From NCBI RefSeq assembly GCF_000739635.1, contig NZ_BATQ01000045.1:16608-80607 (forward strand): a stretch of DNA of 64,000 nt. The letters are read 5' to 3'. The notes under the pieces are model-generated. The model had not been told where the DNA came from and searched no databases. It saw nothing but the letters and a program-made list of their open reading frames with translations. The stretch is from Verrucomicrobium sp. BvORR034. GTDB lineage: Bacteria > Verrucomicrobiota > Verrucomicrobiia > Verrucomicrobiales > Verrucomicrobiaceae. The position numbers and the translations under genes are program-made. How positions within the stretch are numbered: the first letter of the stretch is position 1; the number at the start of each line of letters is the position of its first letter. Below, piece after piece: positions 44,043 to 54,389 of this stretch.

Positions 44043-45080
44043 ATGCAAGAACTGGAGAAACATCTGAAAGCCGGAAACGATCTGACGCCCGCCCAGGTGA
44101 GGGAAGCTGCCGCCTTCCTCCTTGATCCGGAGCCTGAGGCCACCTGCAAGGCGTCATTTCTGCGTACTCTGGCCCAGAAAGGGGAGAAGCCTGCCGAGAT
44201 TGCCGGGTTTGTGAATGAGTTTCTGGAGCATGCGCTGTCTCCCGGGATCGATCCGGCCACGCTCTCCGGACCCATGCTGGATGTCGTAGGCACAGGTGGG
44301 GACAAACTGAACCTGTTCAACGTCTCCAGCACCGCCATGTTCATCCTCGCCGCTGGCGGGGTGTCAATCGTCAAGCACGGGAACCGTGGCATCACTGGCA
44401 AGAGCGGCGGAGCGGATGTGCTGGAGGCTCTGGGCGTGAAGATTGATCTTCCTCCCGCGGAGCTCGCCCGCTGTGTGCGTGAAGTGGGGATCGGCTTTGT
44501 TTTCGCCCAGATTTATCATCCCGCTTTCAAGGCAGTGTTGGAGGCCCGGAAACTCCTGGCCGCAGAGGGGCAGCGCAGCATCTTCAACATTCTGGGCCCC
44601 TTGCTGAATCCTGCGCGGCCGCCTTACCAACTGGTAGGGGTGTTTGATGAAAAGCTGGTGCCAGTGTTTGCAGAGATTCTGCAGCGTCTCGGCCGCAAGG
44701 CGGCGTGGGTTGTCTATGGGCGTACCGAAGACGGTCGCGGCATGGACGAGATCTCCACGCTTGGGAACAACACCATCGCCAAGGTAGAGAACGGTACCAT
44801 CAGCCAATTTGAAATGAATGCCGCTGACCACGGCTTCCCCAAGGGAAGCCTGAGCGAGCTGGAAGGTGGGGCGGCTTCTGAAAACGCCAATGTTCTGGAA
44901 GGCGTGCTCGCCGGGACCATCAAAGGAGCGCGTCGGGATCTGGCGGTGCTCAACGCTGCCGCGGGCTTTGTCATTGTGGGCAAGGCTGAGGACCTGAAAC
45001 AAGGTCGCGCCATGGCCGAGGAACTCCTCGATCGCGGTGCCGCTCACGCCAAGTTGCGGGCGCTGCACGATTGGATGTAG
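44043..45080 (+). CDS. trpD: Anthranilate phosphoribosyltransferase
   Basis: The 345-residue enzyme from the ATG at 44043 (MQELEKHLKAGNDLTPAQVR) has the PRPP-binding loop VVGTGGDKLNLFNVSS (about residue 84), VKHGNRGITGKSGGADVLE and FNILGPLLNPARPP. It transfers phosphoribose to anthranilate in tryptophan synthesis. No other trp gene is in the window, so the pathway is dispersed. Confidence 0.96.
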   Translation: MQELEKHLKAGNDLTPAQVREAAAFLLDPEPEATCKASFLRTLAQKGEKPAEIAGFVNEFLEHALSPGIDPATLSGPMLDVVGTGGDKLNLFNVSSTAMFILAAGGVSIVKHGNRGITGKSGGADVLEALGVKIDLPPAELARCVREVGIGFVFAQIYHPAFKAVLEARKLLAAEGQRSIFNILGPLLNPARPPYQLVGVFDEKLVPVFAEILQRLGRKAAWVVYGRTEDGRGMDEISTLGNNTIAKVENGTISQFEMNAADHGFPKGSLSELEGGAASENANVLEGVLAGTIKGARRDLAVLNAAAGFVIVGKAEDLKQGRAMAEELLDRGAAHAKLRALHDWM

Positions 45081-45085
45081 GGGAG

Positions 45086-45120
45086 AGAGGGAAGAGGGGG
45101 GAGGGAAAAGGGATAAGGAA
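45086..45120. repeat. NAAGGGN-type heptamer array, 5 units
   Basis: Units AGAGGGA, AGAGGGG, GGAGGGA, AAAGGGA, TAAGGAA repeat every 7 bases just after the trpD stop, between convergent genes. Same class as the array at 29794-29828, in opposite orientation. Confidence 0.6.
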
Positions 45121-45178
45121 GACGCAGTCAAGGGTCCGTATCGCTCGTGATGTGGACCTTGGCTGGCACAGTCCGATT

Positions 45179-46522
45179 TCACCCCAGTCTCTCAACCTTC
45201 CAGCCGTCCCGGTAGGAGCGCTTGATGTGGTGCTGGAGTTCCGGGTGGTGCGGCACGGTCATGCTGGTGCGATCCCACTCCAGCCATTGACCGGGGACGT
45301 GCTCGGCGAGGGTGCCTACCAGGACGATCTCCGTGAGCCGGGCGGCATGGGCGAAGTCGGCGCAGGACTTCCGGTCCTGCAAAATGGCGTCCACCCAGTC
45401 GTAGTAGTGATCCTGGCGGCCGAATCCTTTGGGATACTTTTCCGCGGGGAAGCTGCTCTCCGGCATCACGAAAGGCCGGACGGTGTAGGGTTTGAAGATC
45501 GATCCCTTGGTTCCTATCCAGAGTCCACCCGCGAGAGGAAATTTGGTCATGCCTTGAGGCAGGGGAATGCGGGAGGTATCAGGAGTCAAATCTCCGTCGG
45601 TCCAGGACAGTTTCAAGGTGTCGCCTTCGATCAGGTCGTTGGCGCCTTGTCCGGCGAACTCAAACTCCACCCGCCGGTGCTTCGCCCACAGGCCTTCACC
45701 GGACTCGCCCGTGGCGGTCTGTCGGACGCGGGTGGGAGGGGACAGGTTGAGTCCGTCCACGGTGCTGTCAAAGTGGTGGCAGCCCATGTCGCCCAATTCT
45801 CCGACGCCGAAGTCGCGCCATGCGCGCCACACTTGGGGGTGGTAGGTGCTGTCGTGGTAGGGGCGGGCATCGCGAACGCCCACCCAGGCATCCCAGTCCA
45901 ACTCATTGGGAATAGGATCGGGTCGCTTGCGCAGGTTCGTATTGGCGGGCCACCAGTTGAGCGGTTTGTTCTCCCACAGGATCACTTCCTTGATGGGGCC
46001 GACGGCCTTGGTGCGGAGCAATTCAGCCATCATGCGGCTTTCGATGCTGGACCGCCCCTGATTGCCCAGTTGAGTGACGACGCCCGCTTTGGCCGCCTCC
46101 CGGGCGATCACCCGGCACTCATGCACGGTGGGGGCCATGGGCTTCTGGAGATAGACATGCTTCCGGGCACGCAGCGCCAGAACGGCCATGGGCGCGTGCA
46201 TGTGGTCCGGCGTGCCAATCGTGACTGCGTCGAACTGGTCGGCGTGGTTGGCGAGCAGCTCACGCCAGTCGCGAAATTTTCTCGCTTTGGGAAATTCCCG
46301 GGCACCTTGGGCAAGGTGGCGCTCGTCCACATCGCACAGGGCCACGATCTGAACCTTCCCATGGGTGGAGACGCTCCGCATGGTGTTGCCTCCCATGCGG
46401 GCCACACCAATGGACGCCACCTGCAGTTTGGAATTAGGGGCCGCGCACCGGACGACGGCAGGAAACGCCAGGGGGCTCAGAGCGGTGGCTGTAGCTTTGG
46501 CAAGAAAGCGGCGGCGTTTCAT
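45179..46522 (-). CDS. Tat-exported Gfo/Idh/MocA-family oxidoreductase
   Basis: The 447-residue protein begins with a Tat signal (MKRRRFLAKATATALS). The Rossmann part has VASIGVARMGG, VALCDVDERHL, AVTIGTPDHMHAPMAV and VYLQKPMAPTVHE, the last with the EKP-type motif as QKP. GELGDMGCHHFDSTVDGL is the family's substrate-side block. Such NAD(P)-dependent sugar oxidoreductases are abundant in this group and are exported with bound cofactor. Substrate unknown. Confidence 0.92.
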   Translation of the reverse strand: MKRRRFLAKATATALSPLAFPAVVRCAAPNSKLQVASIGVARMGGNTMRSVSTHGKVQIVALCDVDERHLAQGAREFPKARKFRDWRELLANHADQFDAVTIGTPDHMHAPMAVLALRARKHVYLQKPMAPTVHECRVIAREAAKAGVVTQLGNQGRSSIESRMMAELLRTKAVGPIKEVILWENKPLNWWPANTNLRKRPDPIPNELDWDAWVGVRDARPYHDSTYHPQVWRAWRDFGVGELGDMGCHHFDSTVDGLNLSPPTRVRQTATGESGEGLWAKHRRVEFEFAGQGANDLIEGDTLKLSWTDGDLTPDTSRIPLPQGMTKFPLAGGLWIGTKGSIFKPYTVRPFVMPESSFPAEKYPKGFGRQDHYYDWVDAILQDRKSCADFAHAARLTEIVLVGTLAEHVPGQWLEWDRTSMTVPHHPELQHHIKRSYRDGWKVERLG

Positions 46523-46642
46523 CGGTTCTCACAAACGCGAGAACCGCGCCACTACTGACACAATCGCCAGAAATACAACGGTATAGTGGAGGAACCATCC
46601 ACCTTTAGATGACGGGACCGATGTTTCAGGGGCGAGGCTCTC

Positions 46643-48103
46643 TCACGGTTCTGCCAGCTTGAGGGCCAGGGTGGGGGGAGGCAGGTACGGATGCCTGGAG
46701 GAGGCCATGCCGTGTACCAGGCCGTTGTCGTTGATCTCAATCGTCTTGCGGAAGATCATCAACGTCACCTGACCGTTGGCATCCTCCCGGAGGAAATCCC
46801 GCAAGGCTTCGCTTTGGAGGGTGAATTCACCTTTTTGGACCCCTCGGGGGACCGTGAAGCTTCCCAGCAGACGGGCAGCGGAGAGGTCCACGGCATTGCC
46901 CTTGGTCACGTTGGCCGGTGCTGAGTCCCACGGGAGGTGGCCGGGTTCCCAGTTTTCGAGCTCCTCCTTGGTGATGGCATAGACTTCAAATTCGCAGTCA
47001 GGGACGGCGGAGGCCAGCCCCCAACCTGTGGGTTCAAAGGTCAGGATGAGCTCCGCGGCGGTGATGTTTTGGCGAGGGACAGCGGAGAGGTCAAAGCCAA
47101 GGTAGGCTTTGCGACGGGGGCCGCTCTTCTGCTCAGACGATTTCACCAGCAGTTGTGTGGTGGAGGTGTGCTCGTTGATGCTGGATGCGGTGTACCCGTC
47201 TTTGCCCCGTCCGTCCCGGGTGGAAATCAGTCTCCATTCCTTGCCCCGTTGCAGCACTGTAGCGGGTTGGGCGGACCAGCGTTCCTCCACGGGTCCCAGG
47301 CTCACGGGATCCAGATGATCTCCTTCCACCCGATTCTTTTGGCCGGTGCGGAGCTGCACCACCTTGTCGGTCGTGGGGTGCTCTACCTCCACCAGCCCCT
47401 CGAATACGTGCGTGCGCGTGGCGCCAGTATCCGATTCCACGTTGATGGCAAAGCGGGTGCCATGATCAACGACGCGGGCCGAGGGCGTCACGATCCTGAA
47501 CCCGTGGGCTGACTCCGGCACATCTGCCACAGCCGTGCCCGCCACGAGGCTGGCATTCATGGCGTCCTGGATTTCAAACACCGCCGGAGACTCCAATGTC
47601 ACCGTGGCTCCGGAGTCGAACTTCACGGTGGCCAGCCCTTCTTCCAATCGGAACTTTCCCTTGGCCAGCCGGGACCCCACGGCGGTAGGCAGGCTGCCCC
47701 CGCCCCAAGTGGCGGCGTCGGCATGTACCAGGGTGGCGAAGGTCGCAGGCTTCGCTGCTTGCTTGCCAATCAGCATTCCGGCCGCCAGAGCGACCAGAGC
47801 CACGCTCGCGGCGAGAGTCAGCTGCAACCACAGGGCACGCTTCAGCTTGATCGGTCTGGTTGCGCTTTCTGGAGCCGGATGAACTCCTTCCCTAAATTGT
47901 TCAATGCCATTGGCCTGAGCCTCCGGTCCCACGTGGTCCCAATGGAGCACCGCGTGATCTCGCAGAAGGTCCGCGATGATGCGACGGGATTCTCCGCCGG
48001 CCTCGATGGCCGCTTCCAGAGCCTCGCGCTCGGGGGCGGTGAGCCGTCCCTCGATGTGGGCATGCACGAGGTCCGCCAGTTGTTGGAGTTCAGCGTCGGT
48101 CAT
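46643..48103 (-). CDS. FecR-type membrane anti-sigma protein with C-terminal carbohydrate-binding-like domain
   Basis: The 486-residue protein from the ATG at 48103 overlaps the sigma gene by 4 bases; an ATG at 48136 is an alternative. The N-terminus (residues about 1-75) is a helical cytoplasmic region (LQQLADLVHAHIEGRLTAPE), followed by one membrane segment (LTLAASVALVALAAGMLIG). A FecR domain follows (about 120-260: FRLEEGLATVKFDSGATVTL, GFRIVTPSARVVDHGTRFAI). The last 200 residues are a strand-rich periplasmic domain (AYLGFDLSAV, ELILTFEPTGW). It would hold its sigma factor until an external signal arrives. Confidence 0.85.
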   Translation of the reverse strand: MTDAELQQLADLVHAHIEGRLTAPEREALEAAIEAGGESRRIIADLLRDHAVLHWDHVGPEAQANGIEQFREGVHPAPESATRPIKLKRALWLQLTLAASVALVALAAGMLIGKQAAKPATFATLVHADAATWGGGSLPTAVGSRLAKGKFRLEEGLATVKFDSGATVTLESPAVFEIQDAMNASLVAGTAVADVPESAHGFRIVTPSARVVDHGTRFAINVESDTGATRTHVFEGLVEVEHPTTDKVVQLRTGQKNRVEGDHLDPVSLGPVEERWSAQPATVLQRGKEWRLISTRDGRGKDGYTASSINEHTSTTQLLVKSSEQKSGPRRKAYLGFDLSAVPRQNITAAELILTFEPTGWGLASAVPDCEFEVYAITKEELENWEPGHLPWDSAPANVTKGNAVDLSAARLLGSFTVPRGVQKGEFTLQSEALRDFLREDANGQVTLMIFRKTIEINDNGLVHGMASSRHPYLPPPTLALKLAEP

Positions 48104-48660
48104 GGGGTCTGGGTCTGGCTGGAGCGTTCCACGCATTGATAGAGGTTCTGTCGCAGCCGGCTGAGCAGGCGGTACACAGCAGTCTCGGTTCTTTCCACGG
48201 CCCGGGCGATGCGGTCGATCGAGGCTTCATCGCGATAGCGCATCTGGATGATGTTGCGGTGGTCGGCATTGAGCTTGGCCAGGCACTGGGCCAGAGCCTG
48301 CTCGCGGGCCACCCAGCGGCCTTCAGTGATGGCGGACTCTGCTTCATCACTGAGCAGCTCCAGAGCGCGTTCGCCTATGGTTTCCGTGTTCTCCTTCTTC
48401 ACCCGGCGGCGATGCGCGATCACCTGGTGGAAAAGGATCTTCCGCGCCCAGGCGGGGAAATTGGTGCCCAGTTCGAAGCGGTCAAAACACCGCCACATCA
48501 CGACTTTTCCCTCCTGCAGGATATCCTGAGCGTCCTGAGCCGCTGGCACCAGGCCGGTGACGTACAGGGCGAGCTGCCGGTCATGCTGGGTCAGCAGCCG
48601 CAAGAAGGCCTCGGTGCGGTCCTCGGGTGGGGGTGGGGTGGGAGTGGAAGGGGGGCTCAT
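48100..48660 (-). CDS. ECF sigma factor (planctomycete/verrucomicrobial type)
   Basis: The 186-residue product from the ATG at 48660 (MSPPSTPTPPPPEDRTEAFL) has sigma region 2 (AAQDAQDILQEGKVVMWRCF) and region 4 (LNADHRNIIQMRYRDEASID, then TETAVYRLLSRLRQNL). A GTG at 48711 would add 17 residues. It is coupled to the FecR protein and diverges from the PSD1-DUF1501 operon, which is the obvious candidate target. Confidence 0.9.
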   Translation of the reverse strand: MSPPSTPTPPPPEDRTEAFLRLLTQHDRQLALYVTGLVPAAQDAQDILQEGKVVMWRCFDRFELGTNFPAWARKILFHQVIAHRRRVKKENTETIGERALELLSDEAESAITEGRWVAREQALAQCLAKLNADHRNIIQMRYRDEASIDRIARAVERTETAVYRLLSRLRQNLYQCVERSSQTQTP

Positions 48661-48791
48661 GGCAACGGGCGCAACTACTGGAACAAGGCATAATTTGACC
48701 TCATTGGACACGGCAGATTTTTATCCTGTTGGGAGATCCAGAAGAAAAAGAGGTGTCCAATGCGTAGTGGTTTTGCCTTTTTCAGCAAATC

Positions 48792-51653
48792 ATGCGCTCG
48801 AATTGCTTCATTCGCGTTCTTGGACCAGGCATCCTGGTGGTGTTGCTGTCCGTAAAACCGGCGGTCGCTGTAGATTCGGGAGGAATCACCTTCTTCGAAA
48901 ACGAGGTGCGCCCCCTGCTGGTGAAGCACTGCTATGAATGCCACTCGCAGGAGTCTGGCAAAGCCAAGGGGGGGCTACTGCTGGACCGCCGGGAAGGCTG
49001 GGCAACGGGCGGGGATGCGGGGCCGGCAGTGGTACCGGGAAAGGTGGCGGAGAGCCTCTTGATAGCCTCAGTGCGGTATGAGAAACCCGATCTACAGATG
49101 CCTCCCAAGTCGCGACTCAACGCGGCAGAGGTGGCGGTACTGGAGCGGTGGGTGGCCATGGGGGCCCCGGATCCACGAGAAGCTGCGCTCGCGGCCGCCA
49201 CGCAAAAGAAGCAGATCGACTTCGTTGCCGCCCGCAAGACGTGGGCCTATCGGGAGCACCAGGCGGAACCGGTGCCCGTTCCTGCCGTCAAACAGGCGGA
49301 CTGGCCGCGAGAAGAGATGGATCACTTTATCCTGGCCCGTCTGGAGGAGTCAGGGCATCAACCTGCCGCCGATGCACCGGCCCGGGCTCTGGTGCGCCGG
49401 CTGTACTATGATCTCACCGGCCTTCCCCCGTCTCCTGAGGATGCTGACGATTTTGTTGATTCCATGAACCGTGAGGGCGAGGCTGCATTGACGGCTCTGG
49501 TGGACCGGTTGTTGGCGAGCGCGTCGTTTGGCGAGACTTGGGGCAGGCATTGGCTGGATCTGGCGCGGTATGCGGATTCCAACGGCGGGGATCGCAACTA
49601 CACCTACTACCAGGCATGGCGGTACCGGAACTATGTCATTGATGCCTTCAATGCCGACAAGCCCTTCTACACTTTTGTCAAAGAGCAGCTCGCCGGCGAC
49701 CTGTTGCCCTGGAGCACGGACTCTCAAAGACGGGAGCAGCTCGTTGCCAGCACCTTCCTGACGCTGGGACCCAAGATGCTCACGGAGCGGGACAAGGAGA
49801 AGATCCGGCTCGATGTGGCGGACGAGCAGATCGATACGGTAGGCCGGGCCTTCCTCGGTCTGACGCTGGGCTGCGCCCGGTGCCACGATCACAAGTTTGA
49901 TCCCGTGAGCCAGCAGGATTATTACGCGCTGGCTGGCATCTTCCGCTCCACCCAGGTGGTGATGGGGACCCGCAACGGATGTGTCAATGTGGCGAGCTGG
50001 GTGGAGCGTCCGCTGCCGGTGCCCGAGCCCCAGCGGGGCGAGCTGGAACAGCAGGTGACCCGTCTGGAGTTGATCATGCGGCTGAAGGTGGAGAAAGACT
50101 TCAAACAGAAATCTGGCGGCAAGAAGACGCTGGATGACCTTCCTCTGGCCGGAGTGGTGTACGACGAGGCGGATGCAGAACTCACAGGAGCATGGAAAAG
50201 CTCGACGCTCTCACCGAAGCGGTTCGGGGAAACGTACATCCATGACGACCGCCAGGAGAAGGGAGGCAGACAGGCGCTGTTCCGCGGCAGCCTGCCGGAG
50301 AGCGGCGTGTATGAGGTGCGGGTGGCCTACAGCCCGGGTGGGAATCGCAGCCGCTCAGTGCCGGTCACGGTGGAGGCGGGCGATGGGGTTCATGAAATCA
50401 TCCTTGATCAGACGAAGGAGCCCACGGTGGCTGGGCTGTTCCAGCCCGTGGGGCGGTTTGAGTTCAAGAAAGGCGCCCGTGCCAACGTGATGCTCAGCAA
50501 CCGCGGCACCATTGGCTATGTGATGGTGGACGCGGTGCAGTTTGTCGCTGTGAAGGACATCGCCCGGGAGGCGGAAGTGCTGGCGATGAGCGGGGGGGGG
50601 ACGGACCCCGTCTTCAAGATGTCGGCCGGGGAACTGTCCAAGGCGTTGACGAAGCAGATTGACGAACTCAAAGATGCGGAACTGGCCATGGCACCCCGCG
50701 ATGCAGAGGATGCGGGCGACTGCCACCTGCGCATCCGTGGGGAAGTGGCACAGCGCGGGCCATTGGTGGCGCGAAACTTTCCCCAGGTACTACACTCCGG
50801 GCCTCCGCCGGTCATCTCTTCCGGTGCCAGCGGTCGCCTGGAACTGGCCATTTGGATCACCGGTCCACAAAACGGTCTGCTGGACCGGGTGATGGTGAAC
50901 CGCCTTTGGTCGCAGCTCTTCCGTCGGGGCATTGTGGGGACGGTGGACAACTTTGGCATCCAGGGGGAGACTCCGACTCATCCGGAACTGCTGGAGCATC
51001 TGGCCCAACGTTTTCGCTCCAGCGGGGGTTCAATGAAAGCACTTATCCGTGAAATGGTGCTGAGCCGTACCTACCGGCTCGCGGCAGCTCCAGAGTCGAA
51101 GCTGGTCGCAGTCGATCCGGAAAACCGCCTGTTCGGTCGGCATCAGCCCCGGCGCCTGTCGGCGGAGGAGATCCGGGACAGCCTTCTGTTGTTGGGAGGG
51201 AGGCTCACCTTGGAAAGGGGCAACGCCACGGCAGGCTCCTACGGCGAGGACCTCGACGGGAAAATAGATGTCACCAAGCTCCCGGTACGCAGTGTCTACC
51301 TGCCGATGGCGAGGAACAATCTGGCCGCCGACCTGGAGGTGTTTGACGCCGCCAACCCGGAGGTGACGGTGGGCGAGCGCACTCCCACTACAGTGCCGAC
51401 ACAAGCGCTCTACCTGTTGAACAGCGAGGTGCTTCAGGCTCAGGCGAGGGAGTTGGGGGCGGGCGCCTATCTCTTCGACGACCCAGATGCGGTAAACCGC
51501 CTGTACCGGAGCGTGCTCGGCCGCCTTCCTCATCCGGCAGAACGGGAACGTGCTGTCACCTTCGTCAGGGACGGAGGGGCGGATCGCGAACAGGCGCTGG
51601 CAGACCTTGCCCATGTCCTGCTCGCCTCCACGGAATTTCTCTTCCTCGACTGA
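48792..51653 (+). CDS. PSD1 protein: cytochrome c-like plus DUF1549/DUF1553 with an inserted golvesin-like domain
   Basis: The 953-residue protein has a signal peptide ([20 protein letters not shown]). A planctomycete-type cytochrome c domain follows with one haem motif CYECH (about residue 50). DUF1549 has [19 protein letters not shown] and [18 protein letters not shown], and [12 protein letters not shown] is a second Cys-containing block. Residues about 448-588 look like an inserted carbohydrate-binding, golvesin-like domain ([29 protein letters not shown]). DUF1553 follows ([17 protein letters not shown]). The enzyme activity is unknown; such pairs with DUF1501 are linked to polysaccharide use. 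Confidence 0.88.
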   Translation: MRSNCFIRVLGPGILVVLLSVKPAVAVDSGGITFFENEVRPLLVKHCYECHSQESGKAKGGLLLDRREGWATGGDAGPAVVPGKVAESLLIASVRYEKPDLQMPPKSRLNAAEVAVLERWVAMGAPDPREAALAAATQKKQIDFVAARKTWAYREHQAEPVPVPAVKQADWPREEMDHFILARLEESGHQPAADAPARALVRRLYYDLTGLPPSPEDADDFVDSMNREGEAALTALVDRLLASASFGETWGRHWLDLARYADSNGGDRNYTYYQAWRYRNYVIDAFNADKPFYTFVKEQLAGDLLPWSTDSQRREQLVASTFLTLGPKMLTERDKEKIRLDVADEQIDTVGRAFLGLTLGCARCHDHKFDPVSQQDYYALAGIFRSTQVVMGTRNGCVNVASWVERPLPVPEPQRGELEQQVTRLELIMRLKVEKDFKQKSGGKKTLDDLPLAGVVYDEADAELTGAWKSSTLSPKRFGETYIHDDRQEKGGRQALFRGSLPESGVYEVRVAYSPGGNRSRSVPVTVEAGDGVHEIILDQTKEPTVAGLFQPVGRFEFKKGARANVMLSNRGTIGYVMVDAVQFVAVKDIAREAEVLAMSGGGTDPVFKMSAGELSKALTKQIDELKDAELAMAPRDAEDAGDCHLRIRGEVAQRGPLVARNFPQVLHSGPPPVISSGASGRLELAIWITGPQNGLLDRVMVNRLWSQLFRRGIVGTVDNFGIQGETPTHPELLEHLAQRFRSSGGSMKALIREMVLSRTYRLAAAPESKLVAVDPENRLFGRHQPRRLSAEEIRDSLLLLGGRLTLERGNATAGSYGEDLDGKIDVTKLPVRSVYLPMARNNLAADLEVFDAANPEVTVGERTPTTVPTQALYLLNSEVLQAQARELGAGAYLFDDPDAVNRLYRSVLGRLPHPAERERAVTFVRDGGADREQALADLAHVLLASTEFLFLD

Positions 51654-51673
51654 ACCTCTGCGACCTTCCTGCC

Positions 51674-53095
51674 ATGAACTCTGTCTCCGCTTGCCACCGA
51701 TTTGATGCCCCCACCTTCAGCCGTCGCACGGCGTTGAAGACGGCCGCGTGTGGGTTTGGATCCCTGGCCTTCTCCAGCCTGGCCTCAGCCGCTGCGGGGG
51801 GCGCGTCAGGAGCGCTGCCCATCGGTCTGCATCATGCGCCGCGAGCCCGGCGGGTGATTTTTCTGTTCATGCATGGCGGGCCGTCACAGGTGGACACGTT
51901 TGACTACAAGCCCCGGCTGCAGGCGGATGACGGCAAGCGTCTGCCCTTTGCCCCCGCGGACAACCTGGATCCTGCGGCCGCCAGCCAGGCCAAACTCATG
52001 GGCTCTCCCTGGGCGTTCAAGCAGCATGGCGAGTCAGGCCTGTGGTGCAGTGAGTTGTTTCCTAATGTCGCCCAGCACATGGATGACCTGTGCGTGATCC
52101 GCTCCATGCAGAGCAAGGGGCAGTCGCACGGTCAGGCGGTGTGCATGATGCACACGGGCGCGGACAACTTTGTGCGGCCCTCGCTCGGCTCCTGGGTCAG
52201 CTACGGGCTGGGCACGGAGAACGCCAACCTTCCGGCCTTTGTCAGCATCAGCCCTCCGGCGGGTCACGGTGGTCCGCGGAACTACGGCTCCGCCTTCCTC
52301 CCGGCGGCGCACCAGGGCACCACGGTGGGACGCAGTGGAAAACTGGGCAAGGAGGCGACTTTTCGTTTCCTCGACTCCGGTTCAACCCCTGAGCGCCAGC
52401 ACCGCAAGCTGGAACTGCTGCAGGCCATGAACCGTGAAAATCTGGAGCGCACGCGGCTGGCCCCGGTGGAAGGCATGATCGCGTCCATGGAGCTGGCGTT
52501 CCGCATGCAGCAGGAGGCCCCGGAGGTGATGAACCTTGCGGGCGAACCCGATCACATCAAGGACCTGTATGGCATCGGCAAGGAGCCCACGGACAACTAT
52601 GGGCGCCAGTGTCTGCTGGCGCGCCGTTTTGCGGAGGCGGGTGTCCGTTTCATCCAGGTGTCCACGGGCTATACGTGGGACCAGCATTCCGGGCTGGTGA
52701 AGGGGCATGAGAGCAACTGCGCCCGGGTGGACCGGCCCATCGCGGGACTGCTGGCGGACCTCAAACAACGAGGCTTGCTGGAAGACACCCTGGTGGTTTG
52801 GGGCGGAGAGTTCGGCCGCACACCCATCGTCCAAGGGGTGAATGGCCGGGATCACAATCCGCAAGGTTTCACCATGTGGCTCGCGGGCGGCGGCGTGAAG
52901 AGCGGCCACGCCCATGGGGAGACGGACGAGTTTGGCTACTATGCGGTCAAGGACAAGGTCCACATGCATGATCTGCACGCCACCTTGTTGCATCTCATGG
53001 GCATTGATCACGAACGACTGACCTACCGCTACGCGGGCCGCGATTTCCGGCTGACAGACGTGTACGGCCACGTGGTGCGCGAGATTTTTGCCTGA
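51674..53095 (+). CDS. Tat-exported DUF1501 protein (sulfatase-like fold)
   Basis: The 473-residue protein has a Tat signal ([16 protein letters not shown]). Family blocks are [55 protein letters not shown] and [19 protein letters not shown]. It has an alkaline-phosphatase-like fold; the substrate is not established. It follows the PSD1 gene by 20 bases, the usual pairing. Confidence 0.93.
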   Translation: MNSVSACHRFDAPTFSRRTALKTAACGFGSLAFSSLASAAAGGASGALPIGLHHAPRARRVIFLFMHGGPSQVDTFDYKPRLQADDGKRLPFAPADNLDPAAASQAKLMGSPWAFKQHGESGLWCSELFPNVAQHMDDLCVIRSMQSKGQSHGQAVCMMHTGADNFVRPSLGSWVSYGLGTENANLPAFVSISPPAGHGGPRNYGSAFLPAAHQGTTVGRSGKLGKEATFRFLDSGSTPERQHRKLELLQAMNRENLERTRLAPVEGMIASMELAFRMQQEAPEVMNLAGEPDHIKDLYGIGKEPTDNYGRQCLLARRFAEAGVRFIQVSTGYTWDQHSGLVKGHESNCARVDRPIAGLLADLKQRGLLEDTLVVWGGEFGRTPIVQGVNGRDHNPQGFTMWLAGGGVKSGHAHGETDEFGYYAVKDKVHMHDLHATLLHLMGIDHERLTYRYAGRDFRLTDVYGHVVREIFA

Positions 53096-53214
53096 CATCT
53101 GCATTGAATAGGTGAGGGGGGTCTCCGGGATGGGGAAACTGTGCCCGCGACTGGCGAGAATCGATTTTTACGATTTCCCTTCAAAAGGCCAAGGATGGGG
53201 AAGGAGAATGCGTC

Positions 53215-53790
53215 TTGAGGTTATTCTTTACGCGCATGTTCCCCCTCGATGAAATTCAGCTTTCAGACGCCCTCCTGGTGGAGCGTGCCCGTCGTGGCGA
53301 GAAGGACGGCTTCGAGAGCCTGTTCGACAGGTACTACGAGCGGATCCGCCAGTATGCCTACCGGATCGTCCTGGAGCATCACGCCGCTGATGATGTGGCA
53401 CAGGAGACCTTCATCCGGGCGGCGCGCAAGCTGCCAGGCCTGGAGCAGGGTGTGGCCTTTCTTTCCTGGTTGTTCACCATTGCTTCCAATGTGGCGCGTG
53501 ACTACCTGCGCCGCCAGCAGTCCCAGCGGGCCAAGGCCTTCGCCGCCTATCAGGAGCAGGGAGGAGGGGAACGACCGTCAGAGAGTCAGTGCGCCCCAAC
53601 GAACCAGCAGACCCGGCTTCTGCGGGCCATGCAGGCGCTCTCCCCAAGCCAGCGGGAGGCTGTGGCGCTGGTCTATTTTGAGAATTGCAGCCATGGCGAA
53701 GCTGCCAAGAGGGCGGGATGTGCCGAATCCACCATCTCATGGCGGGTCTTCCTGGCCAAACGAACCCTTAAAAAGCTACTGACGTCATGA
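53215..53790 (+). CDS. ECF sigma factor of the CsgG-like operon
   Basis: The 191-residue product has region 2 (FDRYYERIRQYAYRIVLE, DDVAQETFIRAARKL) and region 4 (MQALSPSQREAVALVYFENC, then HGEAAKRAGCAESTISWRV). Start choice: AAGGAG (53201-53206) is 8 bases before a TTG at 53215, the best spacing; an ATG at 53236 lies 29 bases away and would remove 7 residues. First gene of a five-gene chain with 4- or 8-base overlaps through the fourth gene. I infer it controls its own operon. Confidence 0.88.
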   Translation: MRLFFTRMFPLDEIQLSDALLVERARRGEKDGFESLFDRYYERIRQYAYRIVLEHHAADDVAQETFIRAARKLPGLEQGVAFLSWLFTIASNVARDYLRRQQSQRAKAFAAYQEQGGGERPSESQCAPTNQQTRLLRAMQALSPSQREAVALVYFENCSHGEAAKRAGCAESTISWRVFLAKRTLKKLLTS

Positions 53791-54389
53791 GCAATCAAGA
53801 TGAATGGATGAAGAAGGTGCTGGCCGGCGTGCAGGCTGGCCCGGCTGACCTCAGGGTGAAGAGTGAGGCTCGCCGCCGTGCCCTGGCAGCCTTTGGAGAT
53901 GACCGCCCTGAGCCCGCACAGCATGCAACCGTGCAGGCCTGGATGTTGATCTCCACTGTCACCGTGGCGGTTGCCCTGGTGGTGCTGGCGGTCGATGCGT
54001 TGTTGGTTCATGAACCCAAGCCGGGTGTCTCTGGCAATCCCCAGCTGCTTGCTGAGATGGAACGGCTTTTCCCCCGTCAGCTGGATGCCGTCATTCGAGA
54101 TGGGGACAAAGTGGACGTGGAACTCTTCGAGAGTCCGCGGGACACGGCTGTGGACCAGCGCATCCTGGTGACCCTCTATGACAAAGGACGCAAGATCGAG
54201 GTATTCACCTACAGCGGCCACGAGGTGTGTCTGGAGCGGGCCGGGGCGCATCTCTGCTTTACGCCACTGTTGACTGGAGATGGCGCGGTACTGGTGGTGA
54301 CGGATGGAAGTGTCATGAAGTCACCCAATGGCGCGGTACTGGCGGGATTCCAATGGTCTGCACAATCCTTGCCGGAGGTGCCGTCATGA
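53787..54389 (+). CDS. Single-pass membrane protein, putative anti-sigma factor
   Basis: The 200-residue protein has a 50-residue cytoplasmic part (MSNQDEWMKKVLAGVQAGPA), one membrane segment (WMLISTVTVAVALVVLAVDA) and a periplasmic part with strand-like stretches (RILVTLYDKGRKIEVFTYSG) and two cysteines (EVCLERAGAHLCF) that could form a disulfide. Its place right after the sigma gene (4-base overlap) and its topology suggest an anti-sigma role. No known anti-sigma motif is visible. Confidence 0.7.
   Translation: MSNQDEWMKKVLAGVQAGPADLRVKSEARRRALAAFGDDRPEPAQHATVQAWMLISTVTVAVALVVLAVDALLVHEPKPGVSGNPQLLAEMERLFPRQLDAVIRDGDKVDVELFESPRDTAVDQRILVTLYDKGRKIEVFTYSGHEVCLERAGAHLCFTPLLTGDGAVLVVTDGSVMKSPNGAVLAGFQWSAQSLPEVPS

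Noticed and set aside
53208..53252. 14-codon upstream frame (MRLEVILYAHVPPR) overlapping the sigma start
   Set aside because: Its ATG is only 1 base after AAGGAG, too close for good initiation; the same site fits the TTG at 53215 better.
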